A stretch of DNA of 64,000 nt from positions 1,674,001 to 1,738,000 of the forward strand of contig NZ_CP086654.1 in the NCBI RefSeq assembly GCF_020883535.1, read 5' to 3'. Both the position numbers and the translations under genes were made by a program. Positions 36,444 through 46,873 of this stretch are shown piece after piece. The notes beneath the pieces were generated by a model that was not told the origin of the DNA, made no database searches, and was given only the letters and a program-made list of their open reading frames with translations. The DNA comes from Staphylococcus ratti (GTDB lineage Bacteria; Bacillota; Bacilli; Staphylococcales; Staphylococcaceae). Position 1 is the first letter of the stretch. Each line of letters starts with the position of its first letter.

Positions 36444-37619
36444 ATGGTGACACAAAAGAAAAAAATATTAATCATTACTGGTTCATTTGGTAACGGACAT
36501 ATTCAAGTCACTAATAGCATCGTAGAACAACTCAATAACCTTAAACTAGATAACCTTACAGTGATTTCACATGATCTTTTTTTAGAAGCTCACCCTATCC
36601 TCACGACAATCACGAAAAAATGGTATATCAATAGTTTTAAATATTTCCGACGTATGTATAAAGCATTTTATTACAGCCGACCTGATGAATTGGACAAATG
36701 CTTTTATAAATACTACGGTTTAAATCGCTTGCTTAACTTATTATTAAAAGAAAAACCAGATTTAATTTTACTTACATTCCCTACGCCAGTAATGTCTGTA
36801 TTAACAGAACAGTTTAATATGAACATTCCTATTGCTACTGTAATGACAGATTACCGTATGCATAAAAATTGGATTACACCAAATTCTCAGCGCTATTATT
36901 TAGCTACAGATGACTTAAAGGCAGAGTTTGAACATATTGGCGTACCGACTGAAACGATTAAAGTGACTGGTATCCCTATTTCTGAAAAATTCGAAGCGGC
37001 CATTAATCGTGCGGAATGGTTAACACAACACGGTTTAGATCCTGATGCTCAAACGATACTCATGTCGGCAGGTGCTTTTGGTGTTTCTAAAGGTTTTGAC
37101 GAAATGATACAACGCATACTTGACGAAAGTCCAAACGCCCAAGTGGTTATGGTATGTGGACGAAGCAAAGAATTAAAACGTCAATTATCTTCAACATTCA
37201 AAAACAATCCAAAAGTTTGCATTTTAGGTTTTACAAAACATATGAATGAGTGGATGGCATCAAGCCATATGATGATTACTAAACCTGGAGGCATTACGAT
37301 TTCTGAAGCACTAACACGTCAAGTTCCAATGGTATTTTTAAATCCTGCGCCTGGTCAAGAATTAGAAAATGCTTATTACTTTGAAGAAAAAGGCTTTGGT
37401 CGCATCGCCCATACGCCAGACGAAGCGATTAATATCGTAACGCAACTTACCAACCACCCACAGCAACTTGAAACAATGATTCAGACAATGTCTAAGTTAA
37501 GAACGCGATACGCGACGCAACGCTTATGCGAGGATTTATTAGATTTACTTGCTGATGCATCACAATATGACAATGTTTATGGAAAGGTACCTTTATATGC
37601 AAAATTACTCTTCAAATAA
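36444..37619 (+). CDS. ugtP: UgtP, processive diacylglycerol glucosyltransferase
   Basis: 391 residues from ATG 36444 (GGAGGG upstream; the frame extends 7 codons more). Makes diglucosyl-diacylglycerol, the lipoteichoic acid anchor, at the inner membrane face. GT28/MGDG-synthase fold: [14 protein letters not shown] near the N-terminus, [15 protein letters not shown] in the middle and [20 protein letters not shown] near the C-terminus. Overlaps ltaA by 23 bp. Confidence 0.96.
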   Translation: MVTQKKKILIITGSFGNGHIQVTNSIVEQLNNLKLDNLTVISHDLFLEAHPILTTITKKWYINSFKYFRRMYKAFYYSRPDELDKCFYKYYGLNRLLNLLLKEKPDLILLTFPTPVMSVLTEQFNMNIPIATVMTDYRMHKNWITPNSQRYYLATDDLKAEFEHIGVPTETIKVTGIPISEKFEAAINRAEWLTQHGLDPDAQTILMSAGAFGVSKGFDEMIQRILDESPNAQVVMVCGRSKELKRQLSSTFKNNPKVCILGFTKHMNEWMASSHMMITKPGGITISEALTRQVPMVFLNPAPGQELENAYYFEEKGFGRIAHTPDEAINIVTQLTNHPQQLETMIQTMSKLRTRYATQRLCEDLLDLLADASQYDNVYGKVPLYAKLLFK

Positions 37620-38784
37620 AGATAACTATATGAAAAATTTTTACTTATTACTAGTTATCCTGTTTTTGATGGAATTTGCGAGAGGCATGTATGTACTGAG
37701 TTATTTACCTTTATTACCTACTGCTACTTCTATTGCAGTAGGTATTACCTCCGTCGCAGTTTCCGTCCATTTCATTGCCGATTCAATTTCCAATTTTATT
37801 GTTGGTTTTGTATTGAAACGTTTAGGAACTAAAATAGTTTTGACAGTCGGATTTATTTTAGCCCTTGTCAGTCTATTTTTAGTCATTTGGTTTCCGACAT
37901 CACCGTTTGTACTCATCTTTAGTGCATTAATGTTAGGTATTGCAGTATGTCCAATTTGGGTGATTATGTTGGCGAATGTTGAAGAAACTACTCGAGGCAA
38001 ACAAATGGGGTACGTTTACTTTGCGTGGCTTGCGGGTTTATTAGCTGGAATGATTGTAATGAACTTGATTTTCAAAGCACACCCAACCCATTTTAACTTT
38101 TTAATGTCCTTATGTGTTGCTATAGCATTTTTATTATATATGTTTGTCAAAGTGACTTTAACGGCTTATAATCCTAAAAACGTAAAACAACAATTGAAAC
38201 AAATTGTTAGCGTATCTAAAAGACATCTCGTATTATTTCCCGGCATTTTAATACAAGGGGTTGCGATTAGCGCACTCATCCTCGTATTGCCAATTTATGC
38301 GATTAACATTATTGGGGTTTCAACTGTCGAATATACATTAGCAATTGTTATAGGAGGCATAGGCTGTACCATTTCAATGCTATTTTTATCAAAAATCATC
38401 GACAAATACTCTAAAAAATTTATGTATAGCATTATCTTTATAGGATTTTTCATATATGCGAGTGCGATTTTATCTTTCGCATTTATCCACCAAATTATAA
38501 TTGTATGGATTATTGCGTTTTTCATTGGATTGCTTTATGGATTACTTTTACCTGCTTGGAATACATTTATGGCAAGCTTTATTCATACAAGTGAACAAGA
38601 AGAGACTTGGGGCGTTATCAACAGTATTCAAGGCTTTGGGGCCATGATCGGGCCACTCATAGGAGGCCCGATCTCACAATTTACAGGTAGCCCAGTCTAT
38701 ACTTTTTATTTTGCAGCACTTTTAATTTACTTCTTAGCCTTTTTCTATGGACTCTACTTCTTAAAACAACGTCACGTCTCATAA
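37597..38784 (+). CDS. ltaA: LtaA, lipoteichoic-acid glycolipid flippase
   Basis: 395 residues, MFS with 12 membrane helices. Flips diglucosyl-diacylglycerol for lipoteichoic acid assembly. Start at 37597 (GGAAAGG upstream) rather than 37549, matching the known length. Family-typical [15 protein letters not shown] at the N-terminus and [11 protein letters not shown] in the second half. Translationally coupled to ugtP. Followed immediately by 131-bp repeats whose first hairpin should terminate the operon. Confidence 0.94.
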   Translation: MQNYSSNKDNYMKNFYLLLVILFLMEFARGMYVLSYLPLLPTATSIAVGITSVAVSVHFIADSISNFIVGFVLKRLGTKIVLTVGFILALVSLFLVIWFPTSPFVLIFSALMLGIAVCPIWVIMLANVEETTRGKQMGYVYFAWLAGLLAGMIVMNLIFKAHPTHFNFLMSLCVAIAFLLYMFVKVTLTAYNPKNVKQQLKQIVSVSKRHLVLFPGILIQGVAISALILVLPIYAINIIGVSTVEYTLAIVIGGIGCTISMLFLSKIIDKYSKKFMYSIIFIGFFIYASAILSFAFIHQIIIVWIIAFFIGLLYGLLLPAWNTFMASFIHTSEQEETWGVINSIQGFGAMIGPLIGGPISQFTGSPVYTFYFAALLIYFLAFFYGLYFLKQRHVS

Positions 38785-38795
38785 TTTTAAAAGGG

Positions 38796-39097
38796 AGTGG
38801 GACAGAAATCTTTTTGATTTCGTTGTCCCACCCCCACAAGGCTGACTAGGATTGAAATGAGCTGCTAAGCGAAAATTCAATCCAGACAGCTACTGTGCTC
38901 TTTTACAGTTACCTTCTCATTATAGAAGTGGGACAGAAATCTTTTTGATTTCGTTGTCCCACCCCCACAAGGCTGACTAGGGTTGAATTGAGCTGCTAAG
39001 CGAAAATTCAATCCAGACAGCTGCTGTGCTTATTAGCAGTTACCTTCTCATTATAGAAGTGGGACAGAAATCTATTTGATTTCGTTGTCTTACCCCT
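38796..39097 (-). repeat. Two 131-bp repeats plus hairpin, inverse of the 10.3-kb array
   Basis: GGGACAGAAATC heads recur at 38799, 38930 and 39061 (131 bp apart). Each unit has the GTGGGACAGAAATC...GATTTCGTTGTCCCAC hairpin followed by CCCCACAAGGCTGACTAGG and the TTGAAtt.../AATTCAATCC dyad. Read on the minus strand these are the same units as at 10261-11078, more diverged. Sits between ltaA and a convergent zinc-ribbon gene. Confidence 0.93.
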
Positions 39098-39159
39098 ATT
39101 TTATACCTTTTATAAAGTATGAATATGCACTGAACATTGTCCTTTTTCCTACTCAAATA

Positions 39160-39471
39160 CTAACCTCTTTTGCTATCATTATGCCTCTCATTTTTGAGAT
39201 GTTTTAATTGATGAGGCTTAAATTCACTCTGACACGCGATACAATAATAGCGTTGACCTTTCTTTTTGTAAATTATCCAAATCATTGCAACGACTATTAA
39301 ATAAAACAGCAGTACAACAGAACTTCCCAATGTATTTTCTCTTAACGCACCAGAACTTGCATATACAATAAACTGAATGCCAAAGAAAATCGTTCCAAAA
39401 ATGACTAACAAAAGTAAACAACCACTTCTCGTCTCCCCTACACGTTGTGATTGGCATTTAGGACAAATCAT
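39160..39471 (-). CDS. Small zinc-ribbon membrane protein
   Basis: 103 residues. CPKCQS (3-8) and CIACQS (75-80 region) form a split zinc ribbon around two hydrophobic helices (about 17-37 and 49-68). Ends in a basic tail. Not assigned to a known function. Confidence 0.7.
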   Translation of the reverse strand: MICPKCQSQRVGETRSGCLLLLVIFGTIFFGIQFIVYASSGALRENTLGSSVVLLFYLIVVAMIWIIYKKKGQRYYCIACQSEFKPHQLKHLKNERHNDSKRG

Positions 39472-39539
39472 GACATCTCCCCCTTTCGTATTTTCAACAA
39501 TTTAATTTCATTATACATCTAACGAGACTTTTAAGGCAT

Positions 39540-39592
39540 AAAAAAAGATACACATTTTAACCATTTCATAGAAATGCATTAAGATGTGTATC
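39540..39592 (-). terminator. Terminator of the yjcG-like gene
   Basis: GATACACATTTTAA / TTAAGATGTGTATC stem and T-run on the minus strand, about 50 bp after the yjcG-like stop. Confidence 0.8.
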
Positions 39593-39640
39593 AATCCTAC
39601 ATATGATTACGAATAGTAGTATATTGGTTAGAAAAAGTCA

Positions 39641-40150
39641 TTAACCTAAAGTGTATGTTTCAATTTCTTCCCATTTATCTGCTTCTTCATTAAATTTCAT
39701 TAATGAAAGTTTATCAATGATTTCTTTATGATCAATTCCGGCTAAACGCACTTGTCCATAAATGTCTTCAAATTCTTGACTCGTTAACCCTTGCGCAATT
39801 GTAAAATGTGGCACAAATGGATGTTCAGCTTTACCATAGAAATCGTCTTTATCGAAAGAATCGAATAAATCTTGTAATTCGTCCGTTTTTTCAACTTTAA
39901 AGTAAATGACATTTGTTGTTGGTGCAAAATTAGAAGCTTTTGTTGCATGTACTGTTACAGGTTGAATACCTTCGAGGCGTTTTGGAATATCTTGCTTAAC
40001 AGTATCTAATGCGTTGTCATCAACTTCAAAACGACCTTTAACAGTGACGTGCGGTTTAATTTTTGTGTAGTGTTTATCATAACGTTTACGATAGGCATTG
40101 ACCTCTTCTTGAAACGCTTGTGACGGAATTAACGCTAATCCTAAAATCAT
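39641..40150 (-). CDS. YjcG-like 2H phosphoesterase
   Basis: 169 residues with the two H-x-T motifs of the 2'-5' RNA ligase/2H superfamily: KPHVTV (about 33-38) and VPHFTIAQ (about 113-120). Length and sequence fit the Firmicutes YjcG family; RNA-related activity is suspected but substrate unknown. AGGAGG before the ATG; 50 bp downstream of the esterase gene, so probably one operon. Confidence 0.88.
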   Translation of the reverse strand: MILGLALIPSQAFQEEVNAYRKRYDKHYTKIKPHVTVKGRFEVDDNALDTVKQDIPKRLEGIQPVTVHATKASNFAPTTNVIYFKVEKTDELQDLFDSFDKDDFYGKAEHPFVPHFTIAQGLTSQEFEDIYGQVRLAGIDHKEIIDKLSLMKFNEEADKWEEIETYTLG

Positions 40151-40200
40151 TGAAATTCCTCCTTTGTTTGTCCTTATTTCTATTATAGCAAAAATTTAAA

Positions 40201-40938
40201 TTATTGGTTACTTAAAAAGTATTTTAACAATGCGGGTAATTCTTTTTTCCACGTTTTCCAATTATGTCCACCATCAAGCTCTTCATAAAAATACGTCGCA
40301 CTTGTAGCGGAAATCAAACGATTTAAAGTGCGATTCGGTGTTAAAAAGTCAGCACGTTCACCACTAGTAGGTAACTTAAAGTCCTTTTCTTCTTTACCTA
40401 TCACATGCCAAATTGTTAAATCATCTTTAAATTGACAACGTTGAAACAATGATTCAACGACATGATCGTAATGGGGACTCAGCAATCCTACTTGGCTCAT
40501 CACTCTCGGATAAGATAAAGTAGTTAATAAAGCAATACTCCCTGCTAAACTGTCACCTAATAACACTCGCGCATTCCCCACTTTATACGTAGGAAACGTT
40601 TGATCAATCCACGGCATAATTTCACGCGCAACAGCTTGAACCGTTTGGGATGCTTTCTCTCCTTGAGGATGAAATTCTATACGTCGCTTTTCCACACTTT
40701 CGTAGTGAAAACCAACTATAATTACACGTTCTACGGCTTTCTCTCGTCTTAAGCGCTCATAAACGCGATGAATTTGGCCAAACCTTAAAAAATCACGACC
40801 ATCAAAACAAAAAACGACTTTACTTTTATATAAATCTGAATAATCTTCAGGTAAATAAACAGATAACGTAATATTTCTATTTAAAATGTCACTATGTATA
40901 TGTGTCGTAGTGACTTCTCCGGGTTTAAAATTTGTCAT
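40201..40938 (-). CDS. YjcH-like alpha/beta esterase
   Basis: 245 residues, esterase D/Fes-like fold. Nucleophile Ser in GDSLAGSIAL (about 128-137), oxyanion region FCFDGRDFLRFG, and catalytic His in DGGHNWKTWKK near the C-terminus. Substrate unknown. Adjacent to the YjcG-like gene as in Bacillus. Confidence 0.85.
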   Translation of the reverse strand: MTNFKPGEVTTTHIHSDILNRNITLSVYLPEDYSDLYKSKVVFCFDGRDFLRFGQIHRVYERLRREKAVERVIIVGFHYESVEKRRIEFHPQGEKASQTVQAVAREIMPWIDQTFPTYKVGNARVLLGDSLAGSIALLTTLSYPRVMSQVGLLSPHYDHVVESLFQRCQFKDDLTIWHVIGKEEKDFKLPTSGERADFLTPNRTLNRLISATSATYFYEELDGGHNWKTWKKELPALLKYFLSNQ

Positions 40939-41081
40939 AATTAAAGCGCCCCCTATACGAATTCATTACTATTGTATCAAGAGACGCTTTACTTGTTAAC
41001 TAGACCTTTGCCAATCTCACATCACTTTAAAAATGTTAGCTTTTTAATCTAGCTTGTCCAATCTCTAATTTATTCCAATCC

Positions 41082-42665
41082 TTAACGCTCATTTTCTGGT
41101 CGATAGTTTTCTTCTTGTAAACGGCGTGGATAATCTTCTAACCAGAATTTCGCGGTCGGTAACTCTTTTGTATCTGGTCGATAAATCGCTGTTTTACCTG
41201 TACCGTTTTTCTTTTTCTGTTGTTCAAAGTCTTTTAAGGCTTTCAATGCTGGTTTACAAAGTATCCAAATTGCAATAATATTCAACCACGCCATCATTCC
41301 AACACCTAAATCTCCAAGTGCCCAAGCGACATCAGCCGTTTTTATTGCGCCATAAGCCGTTGCAGCAATTAAAAGTAGACGAATGATATTTCTCCATAAT
41401 TTATTTTGTTTTTTAGCAACACGGTTAGTAATATAACTTACATTCGTTTCAGCCATGTAATAGTAGGCCAAAATCGTTGTAAAAGCAAAGAAGAATAAAG
41501 CAATGGCAATAAAGTATGAACCAAATCCTGAGTATGTCGGATCAAAGTGATAATTTGATCCTTGGAACGCTTTATCAATACCTGCTTGTGCATACATCGC
41601 TGTTCCTGAATAATCCTTTGTACCATCTGCAGTTTGTACATAAATCCCGCCGTTTTCAATAAGGTTAGGCTGTCCCTTCGCATTTGTACTACCATCTGTA
41701 GTATTGTAAGTGCCAGAAATTAAAATAATAAGCGCAGTAGCTGTACAAACAAATAATGTATCTACATAAACCGAAAATGCTTGAACAAGCCCTTGTTTTG
41801 CTGGGTGGGAGACTTCTGCAGCTGCTGCTGCATGAGGTCCTGTACCTTGTCCAGCTTCATTAGAATACAAACCACGTTTTACCCCAATTTCGATCATGGC
41901 ACCAACAATACCACCAAATGCCGCTTCCATGCCAAAAGCAGATTTAAAAATTAATGCGAATAAAGCAGGGACTTCTGTAATATTCATCGCGATAATAATC
42001 ACTGCCATTAAAATATAAACGATGGCCATAAATGGTACGACTGCCGTTGCCACCTTTGCAATCCATTTCACTCCGCCAAAAATAATGAGTGATAAAATAA
42101 TGATCAGTACTATAGCCATGATCCATGTAGGTAGGCCAAAAGCATTTTTCATTGAACTTGCAATGGCATTCGATTGAACGCCTGGCAATAATAAACCTAC
42201 AGAAATAATCGTAACCACTGCAAATAATAAGCCATAAATTTTACCAAATTTCCCTTTAATCCCCTGTTCTATGTAATACGCTGGTCCTCCACGGTACTCT
42301 CCATCCTCTTCTTTTTTAAAGATTTGACCGAGTGTAGATTCAATAAATGCCGTACCTGCTCCGAGAAATGCTGTGGCCCACATCCAAAACACAGCACCCG
42401 GACCGCCAATAAAAATCGCTGTTGAAACTCCGACAATGTTACCTGTGCCGACACGTCCTGCAAGTGACAACGCGATAGCTTGAAAACTAGAAATACCTGT
42501 CGGTGATTTTTCTCCTTGGAACATAAGACGAATCATTTCTTTAAAATGTCTCACTTGTAAAAATCGCGTCATTAAACTGAATAAAATCCCTGTGAGTAAA
42601 AGACCATAAACGAGCGGCTTACTCCATACAATTCCATTCAACCATCCCACTACTGTTTCTACCAT
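41082..42665 (-). CDS. Alanine/glycine:cation symporter (AGCS)
   Basis: 527 residues, about 11 helices. AGCS signature regions: LSLAGRVGTGNIVGVSTAI (about 67-85), GGPAYYIEQG and EIGVKRGLYSNEAGQGTGPH (about 262-281). An inserted loop of about 60 residues (GTYNTTDGSTN...) follows. Na+-coupled Ala/Gly uptake is the family role; S. aureus AlsT-type proteins may take Gln. AGGGGGG before the ATG. Confidence 0.92.
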   Translation of the reverse strand: MVETVVGWLNGIVWSKPLVYGLLLTGILFSLMTRFLQVRHFKEMIRLMFQGEKSPTGISSFQAIALSLAGRVGTGNIVGVSTAIFIGGPGAVFWMWATAFLGAGTAFIESTLGQIFKKEEDGEYRGGPAYYIEQGIKGKFGKIYGLLFAVVTIISVGLLLPGVQSNAIASSMKNAFGLPTWIMAIVLIIILSLIIFGGVKWIAKVATAVVPFMAIVYILMAVIIIAMNITEVPALFALIFKSAFGMEAAFGGIVGAMIEIGVKRGLYSNEAGQGTGPHAAAAAEVSHPAKQGLVQAFSVYVDTLFVCTATALIILISGTYNTTDGSTNAKGQPNLIENGGIYVQTADGTKDYSGTAMYAQAGIDKAFQGSNYHFDPTYSGFGSYFIAIALFFFAFTTILAYYYMAETNVSYITNRVAKKQNKLWRNIIRLLLIAATAYGAIKTADVAWALGDLGVGMMAWLNIIAIWILCKPALKALKDFEQQKKKNGTGKTAIYRPDTKELPTAKFWLEDYPRRLQEENYRPENER

Positions 42666-42863
42666 AAAACATCCCCCCTGTTATCTGAAAAGATTAAAAT
42701 TTCAAATTTTCAGATAAATATAAACTTATTATACGCGTTAAATATAATCCGCGCAACACAATTCAAATATTACCAATTGTAATTTTATACGCCGTTTTTT
42801 GTTTCATCCCTATCTATTTTAGGCTATACTGAAATGTGACTAATTTATAAGGAGGCGCATTTT

Positions 42864-43961
42864 ATGACTAATAAAGTGTGGTTTCGTACCGGAGTCGCTT
42901 TGTTGATTCTTTTTCTTTTAATAAAGCTCTTCTTAGAAATCAACCACATTTTCATGCCATTGGTAATCATCGTACAATCCGTACTACTCCCATTACTATT
43001 AAGTGGATTTTTATTTTACATATGTTTGCCATTTCAAAAAATGCTTGAAAAAAGACATGTGCCACGTTGGGCGAGCATTACCATTATTTTACTTGGCTTA
43101 ATGGCAGCTATCGGTGCGGTCATTGGTTTAGTAGGACCTATTATTACGAGCCAAGTTCAAAATTTAATTAAAAATATACCGACGATTCAACGCGAAGCGC
43201 AAAGTTTGATCAACTTTGTCCTTGACCAACGTGATCGTCTACCATCAAATGTGACAGATAAAATTAATAGTATGATTTCACAAGTCGGATCTTATACTAC
43301 TGATATTTTATCTAACTCTTTTAACATTATTACAAGTATCATTTCAACGTTGTTCTTACTTATCTTAGTGCCGTTTTTCTTAATTTTTATGTTAAAAGAT
43401 CACGAGCGTTTCATCCCTGCCATTGCACGTGTATTCAGTGGCGACCGTAAAATCTTCGTTGTAGATCTTTTATCAGATCTAAACCATACTTTAAAATCAT
43501 ATATTCAAGGACAAGTATTGGTAAGCTTAATCTTAGGGGCAATCTTGTTTATTGGTTACAGCATAATCGGTCTTGAATATACGGTATTACTTGTTATGTT
43601 TGCGATTGTTGCAAATATGATTCCGTTCCTTGGACCTTGGATGGCATTTTTACCAGCAGGTATTTTAGGACTGATCCAAAGCCCTACAACTTTTGTGTGG
43701 GTGTGTGTGGTCACACTTGTTGCGCAGCAACTTGAAGGAAATGTCATTACACCAAATGTCATGGGTAAATCATTGAATATCCATCCACTAACGATTATTA
43801 TCGTTATTTTAGCCTCTGGTAGTTTAGGCGGCTTTGGCCTCATTTTAGTGGCTGTTCCTTTATATGCTGTACTCAAAACAATTGTGCGTAATGTCTTTAA
43901 ATACCGCCATCAAATTATGCTAAAAGCCCGTAGTGACGTAGAAAAACACGAACTTTTATAA
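42864..43961 (+). CDS. AI-2E family transporter
   Basis: 365 residues, seven to eight helices. PF01594 features: LLLSGFLFYICLP, long extracytoplasmic helix 80-160, and VANMIPFLGPWMAFLPAGIL in the second half. Members include TqsA and Na+/H+ antiporters; the actual substrate is open. AGGAGG 8 nt before the ATG. Confidence 0.88.
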   Translation: MTNKVWFRTGVALLILFLLIKLFLEINHIFMPLVIIVQSVLLPLLLSGFLFYICLPFQKMLEKRHVPRWASITIILLGLMAAIGAVIGLVGPIITSQVQNLIKNIPTIQREAQSLINFVLDQRDRLPSNVTDKINSMISQVGSYTTDILSNSFNIITSIISTLFLLILVPFFLIFMLKDHERFIPAIARVFSGDRKIFVVDLLSDLNHTLKSYIQGQVLVSLILGAILFIGYSIIGLEYTVLLVMFAIVANMIPFLGPWMAFLPAGILGLIQSPTTFVWVCVVTLVAQQLEGNVITPNVMGKSLNIHPLTIIIVILASGSLGGFGLILVAVPLYAVLKTIVRNVFKYRHQIMLKARSDVEKHELL

Positions 43962-43997
43962 TGCGTCATTCATCTGCATAATCATATTTGAAACCAT

Positions 43998-44039
43998 AAA
44001 AGGTTCTCAAACACTTTGAATGTTTGAGAACCTTTTTTA
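43998..44039. terminator. Bidirectional terminator
   Basis: Perfect 15-bp stem AAAGGTTCTCAAACA / TGTTTGAGAACCTTT with an 8-nt loop between the AI-2E gene (+) and fabI (-). Confidence 0.9.
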
Positions 44040-44070
44040 TGTTTGTTTATTGTTGTCCGAATTAAAAATT

Positions 44071-44841
44071 TTAACGAATGGCATGATAGCCTGCGTCAAC
44101 ATGAATATTTTCGCCAGTGACACCACTTGAGAAATCACTTAATAAATATGCCGCTGTTTTACCAACTTCTTCTTGGTTCACATTACGTTGTAACGGTGCA
44201 CGTTGCTCAATCTCTTTTAAGATTGATGTAAAATTACCTACACCACGTGAGCTTAATGTTTTAATAGGTCCCGCAGAAATACAATTGACACGAATATTAT
44301 CTTGTCCTAAATCAGCAGCAAGATATTTCACGCTCGCTTCTAAACTTGCTTTAGCAATACCCATTACATTGTAATTTGGTACTGCAAATTCTCCTCCAAT
44401 ATATGAAGATGTTACGATACTTCCACCGTCATTCATAATTTTACGCGCTTCTCGAGCTACGATTGTTAAAGAATATGAACTAATATCTTGTGCTAATAAG
44501 AAACCGTCACGTGATGTTTCTGAATAACGGCCACGAAGTTCTTCCACACGTGCAAAAGCAATAGAGTGGAACACGCCATCAATTTTTCCAACCTCTTGTC
44601 CGATGCGTTCGAAACCTTTTTCAACGTCTTCATCACTTTGAACATCAATTTGATAAACATGTTTTTCTTTTTGATTCAACTGGTCAATTAATTTATCCAA
44701 TTCATTAAAACTGCGCTCTTTTCTGTACGTAAAAACGAGCTTTGCCCCAAGTTCATCTAAAACCTTTGCGACACCAAATCCAATACTTCTTTTATTTGCG
44801 ATGCCCATAATAACATACGTTTTACCTTCTAAATTCATCAC
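44071..44841 (-). CDS. fabI: FabI, enoyl-ACP reductase
   Basis: 256 residues if started at GTG 44841 (AAAGGAG about 9 nt upstream), matching the length in S. aureus; ATG 44838 is the alternative, and the longer frame from 44880 lies over the ribosome site. SDR fold: GIANKRSIGFGVAK (cofactor), IDVQSD, and the catalytic Tyr/Lys pair in NYNVMGIAK (Y-x6-K). Final reduction step of fatty acid elongation, NADPH-preferring in staphylococci, and the triclosan target. Confidence 0.95.
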   Translation of the reverse strand: MMNLEGKTYVIMGIANKRSIGFGVAKVLDELGAKLVFTYRKERSFNELDKLIDQLNQKEKHVYQIDVQSDEDVEKGFERIGQEVGKIDGVFHSIAFARVEELRGRYSETSRDGFLLAQDISSYSLTIVAREARKIMNDGGSIVTSSYIGGEFAVPNYNVMGIAKASLEASVKYLAADLGQDNIRVNCISAGPIKTLSSRGVGNFTSILKEIEQRAPLQRNVNQEEVGKTAAYLLSDFSSGVTGENIHVDAGYHAIR

Positions 44842-44937
44842 TGTCAATTGCTCCTTTAAATTAAAATTTGCAGTAGTCACATTAATTTTAACATCTGGTC
44901 TTAATTTTTAAAAATTAAATCCCTTTTATCTTCAAAA

Positions 44938-45022
44938 AACAAGAGGCTAAGATTTCACCAATCATGCTTTGAAAACCGATACACGATACTCCAAAAGCAA
45001 GACTTTGTCTTAACCTCTTGTT
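44938..45022 (-). terminator. Terminator of the relQ-cpaA operon
   Basis: AACAAGAGGCTAAGA / TCTTAACCTCTTGTT arms closing a long hairpin, T-run on the minus strand, starting 6 bp after the cpaA stop. Confidence 0.75.
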
Positions 45023-45027
45023 TTAAC

Positions 45028-46863
45028 TTACTTAAACATTTCAAGTTCCATTTTTAATTGATCTACATATTCTTTAGAACCTGTCACAATAAGTCGATCA
45101 CCATATTGCAATTTCGTATCTCCATGCGGAACAATCGATTCATTATTTCGAATAATACGCACAAAAATGATATCACCATCAAATGGGAAATGGCGTAACT
45201 GCGTCTGATCAAAGGCGTAATTAAACATACCAATTTCGTAAATAGATGTCTCAACGTTACTTAATAAGTTAAGCATGTTTGGCGTTTCAATCATACCTTT
45301 AAGTAAAATTTGATTACTTTGGAAATTACTAAAGATTTCTATGCCTTGATGTTTGAGTGCATGTTCTTCGTCATTCGTTTCTAATCGACAAATGACGCGT
45401 TCAACACCAAATGATTTTGCCATTAATGCGACTTTACGGTTAATTTCGTCATCATTTGTAGAACATACTACAATATCACTTGTAAATAACCCTAAACGCT
45501 CTAATATTTTCGATTCATAATCAGCAACTTCCACCATTGTAATATCGTCAGATAAAACGCGATGATCTGTTAAATCTTTTCTATAAAATAGTGTCACTTG
45601 ATAAAGTTGCGATTGTAAACTTTGTGCAATCGGAATAGATAACTGGTTTTTTCCAATCATGGCAACTTTAATTGAACGTTGCATTTCATCAGGTAGCGGA
45701 AACATCTTTTTGAAAACGATAGGCACAAATACACATGTAATAACGGCACTTAAAATCAAAATGCCTGATGTATCTGCACTAATAGTGCCTAAACGTTCCG
45801 CAATTTTTGCCGCAGCGATCACTAAAGATAATGTTGACGTAAGTAAAAATGCAGAAGCAATCGTCGTCTTAATATCAAACCATTTTTTTATAATCATTAC
45901 AGGTATTAATTTTGATATTAAAAATGCCAAAATGAGCACTGGAATAATTAAAAGAATAGACGGATTACTAATAAGTGATGGAATATCTAAATCCACACCT
46001 ACCATAATAAAGAAAATCGGAATAAAGAAACCGTATCCAAATGAATCTAATTTCTCCACTAGTTCTTTGTCAGGTTGAAGTAATGAAACGACTACCCCAG
46101 CTAAAAAAGCACCTAAAATATGTTCAGCACCTACACCTTCAGCTAATGCAACAAGTAAAATAATTAAAGCAAACACTGCTCGAATTCCGATTTGCGTCGT
46201 GCCGTCCATTAACTTATTTAAAAATGGTGCTTTTTTAAATAAGCCACCGAGTAAGTAAAATACAATCGTAAAGACAACTAAAATACCAATTAACCAAATT
46301 GTGCCGCCACCTTTCGCATGGATAGCCCCATAGACTGTAAGCAGTAGCATCGTAGCCAAGTCAGCAAGAACAGCGACAAGTAAGATGAATTGACCAATGA
46401 TTGTGCTCATAATGTTCATCTCTTTTAATGTAGGTACGACAACACCTAGAGAAATTGTCGAGATGATAATCACCATAAGTAACACATCATCGATTAATCC
46501 AATCCATTTAAATCCATATGCAAGCACGATAGAAATAATCATAATCAACATAAAAACGTAGAACGCAAGTGAAAGATGGCTCGGTTCTACAGATTTTTCT
46601 TTTTTAGACTTGCCTTTATCTTTTTTAAACGCATTAAAATCAATCTCAAGGCCACTCAAGAACATTAAAAAGATAAAACCGAGCGTTGATAGAATATCCA
46701 AAACATTATCTCTATGTACTAAATTTAAAAAAGAATTGCCAATCATAATCCCCATCAATATTTCTGCGACAACGACAGGCAGAAAGGAAATTCTAAGCCT
46801 ATTCACTAAAATCGGGGTAAGCAACGCAGCAATAATGACAACAACGAGCGATACAAATTCCAT
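45028..46863 (-). CDS. cpaA: CpaA-like cation/proton antiporter with RCK domains
   Basis: 611 residues. CPA2 antiporter with 12-13 helices (1-385), then RCK_N (about 400-520) and RCK_C (about 530-611). In S. aureus the CpaA RCK_C domain binds c-di-AMP and links K+/Na+ export to that messenger; conservation of the same binding is inferred. Last gene of the operon, 10 bp after mgtE. Confidence 0.9.
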   Translation of the reverse strand: MEFVSLVVVIIAALLTPILVNRLRISFLPVVVAEILMGIMIGNSFLNLVHRDNVLDILSTLGFIFLMFLSGLEIDFNAFKKDKGKSKKEKSVEPSHLSLAFYVFMLIMIISIVLAYGFKWIGLIDDVLLMVIIISTISLGVVVPTLKEMNIMSTIIGQFILLVAVLADLATMLLLTVYGAIHAKGGGTIWLIGILVVFTIVFYLLGGLFKKAPFLNKLMDGTTQIGIRAVFALIILLVALAEGVGAEHILGAFLAGVVVSLLQPDKELVEKLDSFGYGFFIPIFFIMVGVDLDIPSLISNPSILLIIPVLILAFLISKLIPVMIIKKWFDIKTTIASAFLLTSTLSLVIAAAKIAERLGTISADTSGILILSAVITCVFVPIVFKKMFPLPDEMQRSIKVAMIGKNQLSIPIAQSLQSQLYQVTLFYRKDLTDHRVLSDDITMVEVADYESKILERLGLFTSDIVVCSTNDDEINRKVALMAKSFGVERVICRLETNDEEHALKHQGIEIFSNFQSNQILLKGMIETPNMLNLLSNVETSIYEIGMFNYAFDQTQLRHFPFDGDIIFVRIIRNNESIVPHGDTKLQYGDRLIVTGSKEYVDQLKMELEMFK

Positions 46864-46873
46864 ATGCGCCTCC

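Noticed and set aside
45659-46078. 139-codon plus-strand frame
   Set aside because: Antisense shadow of the cpaA membrane domain; no ribosome site.
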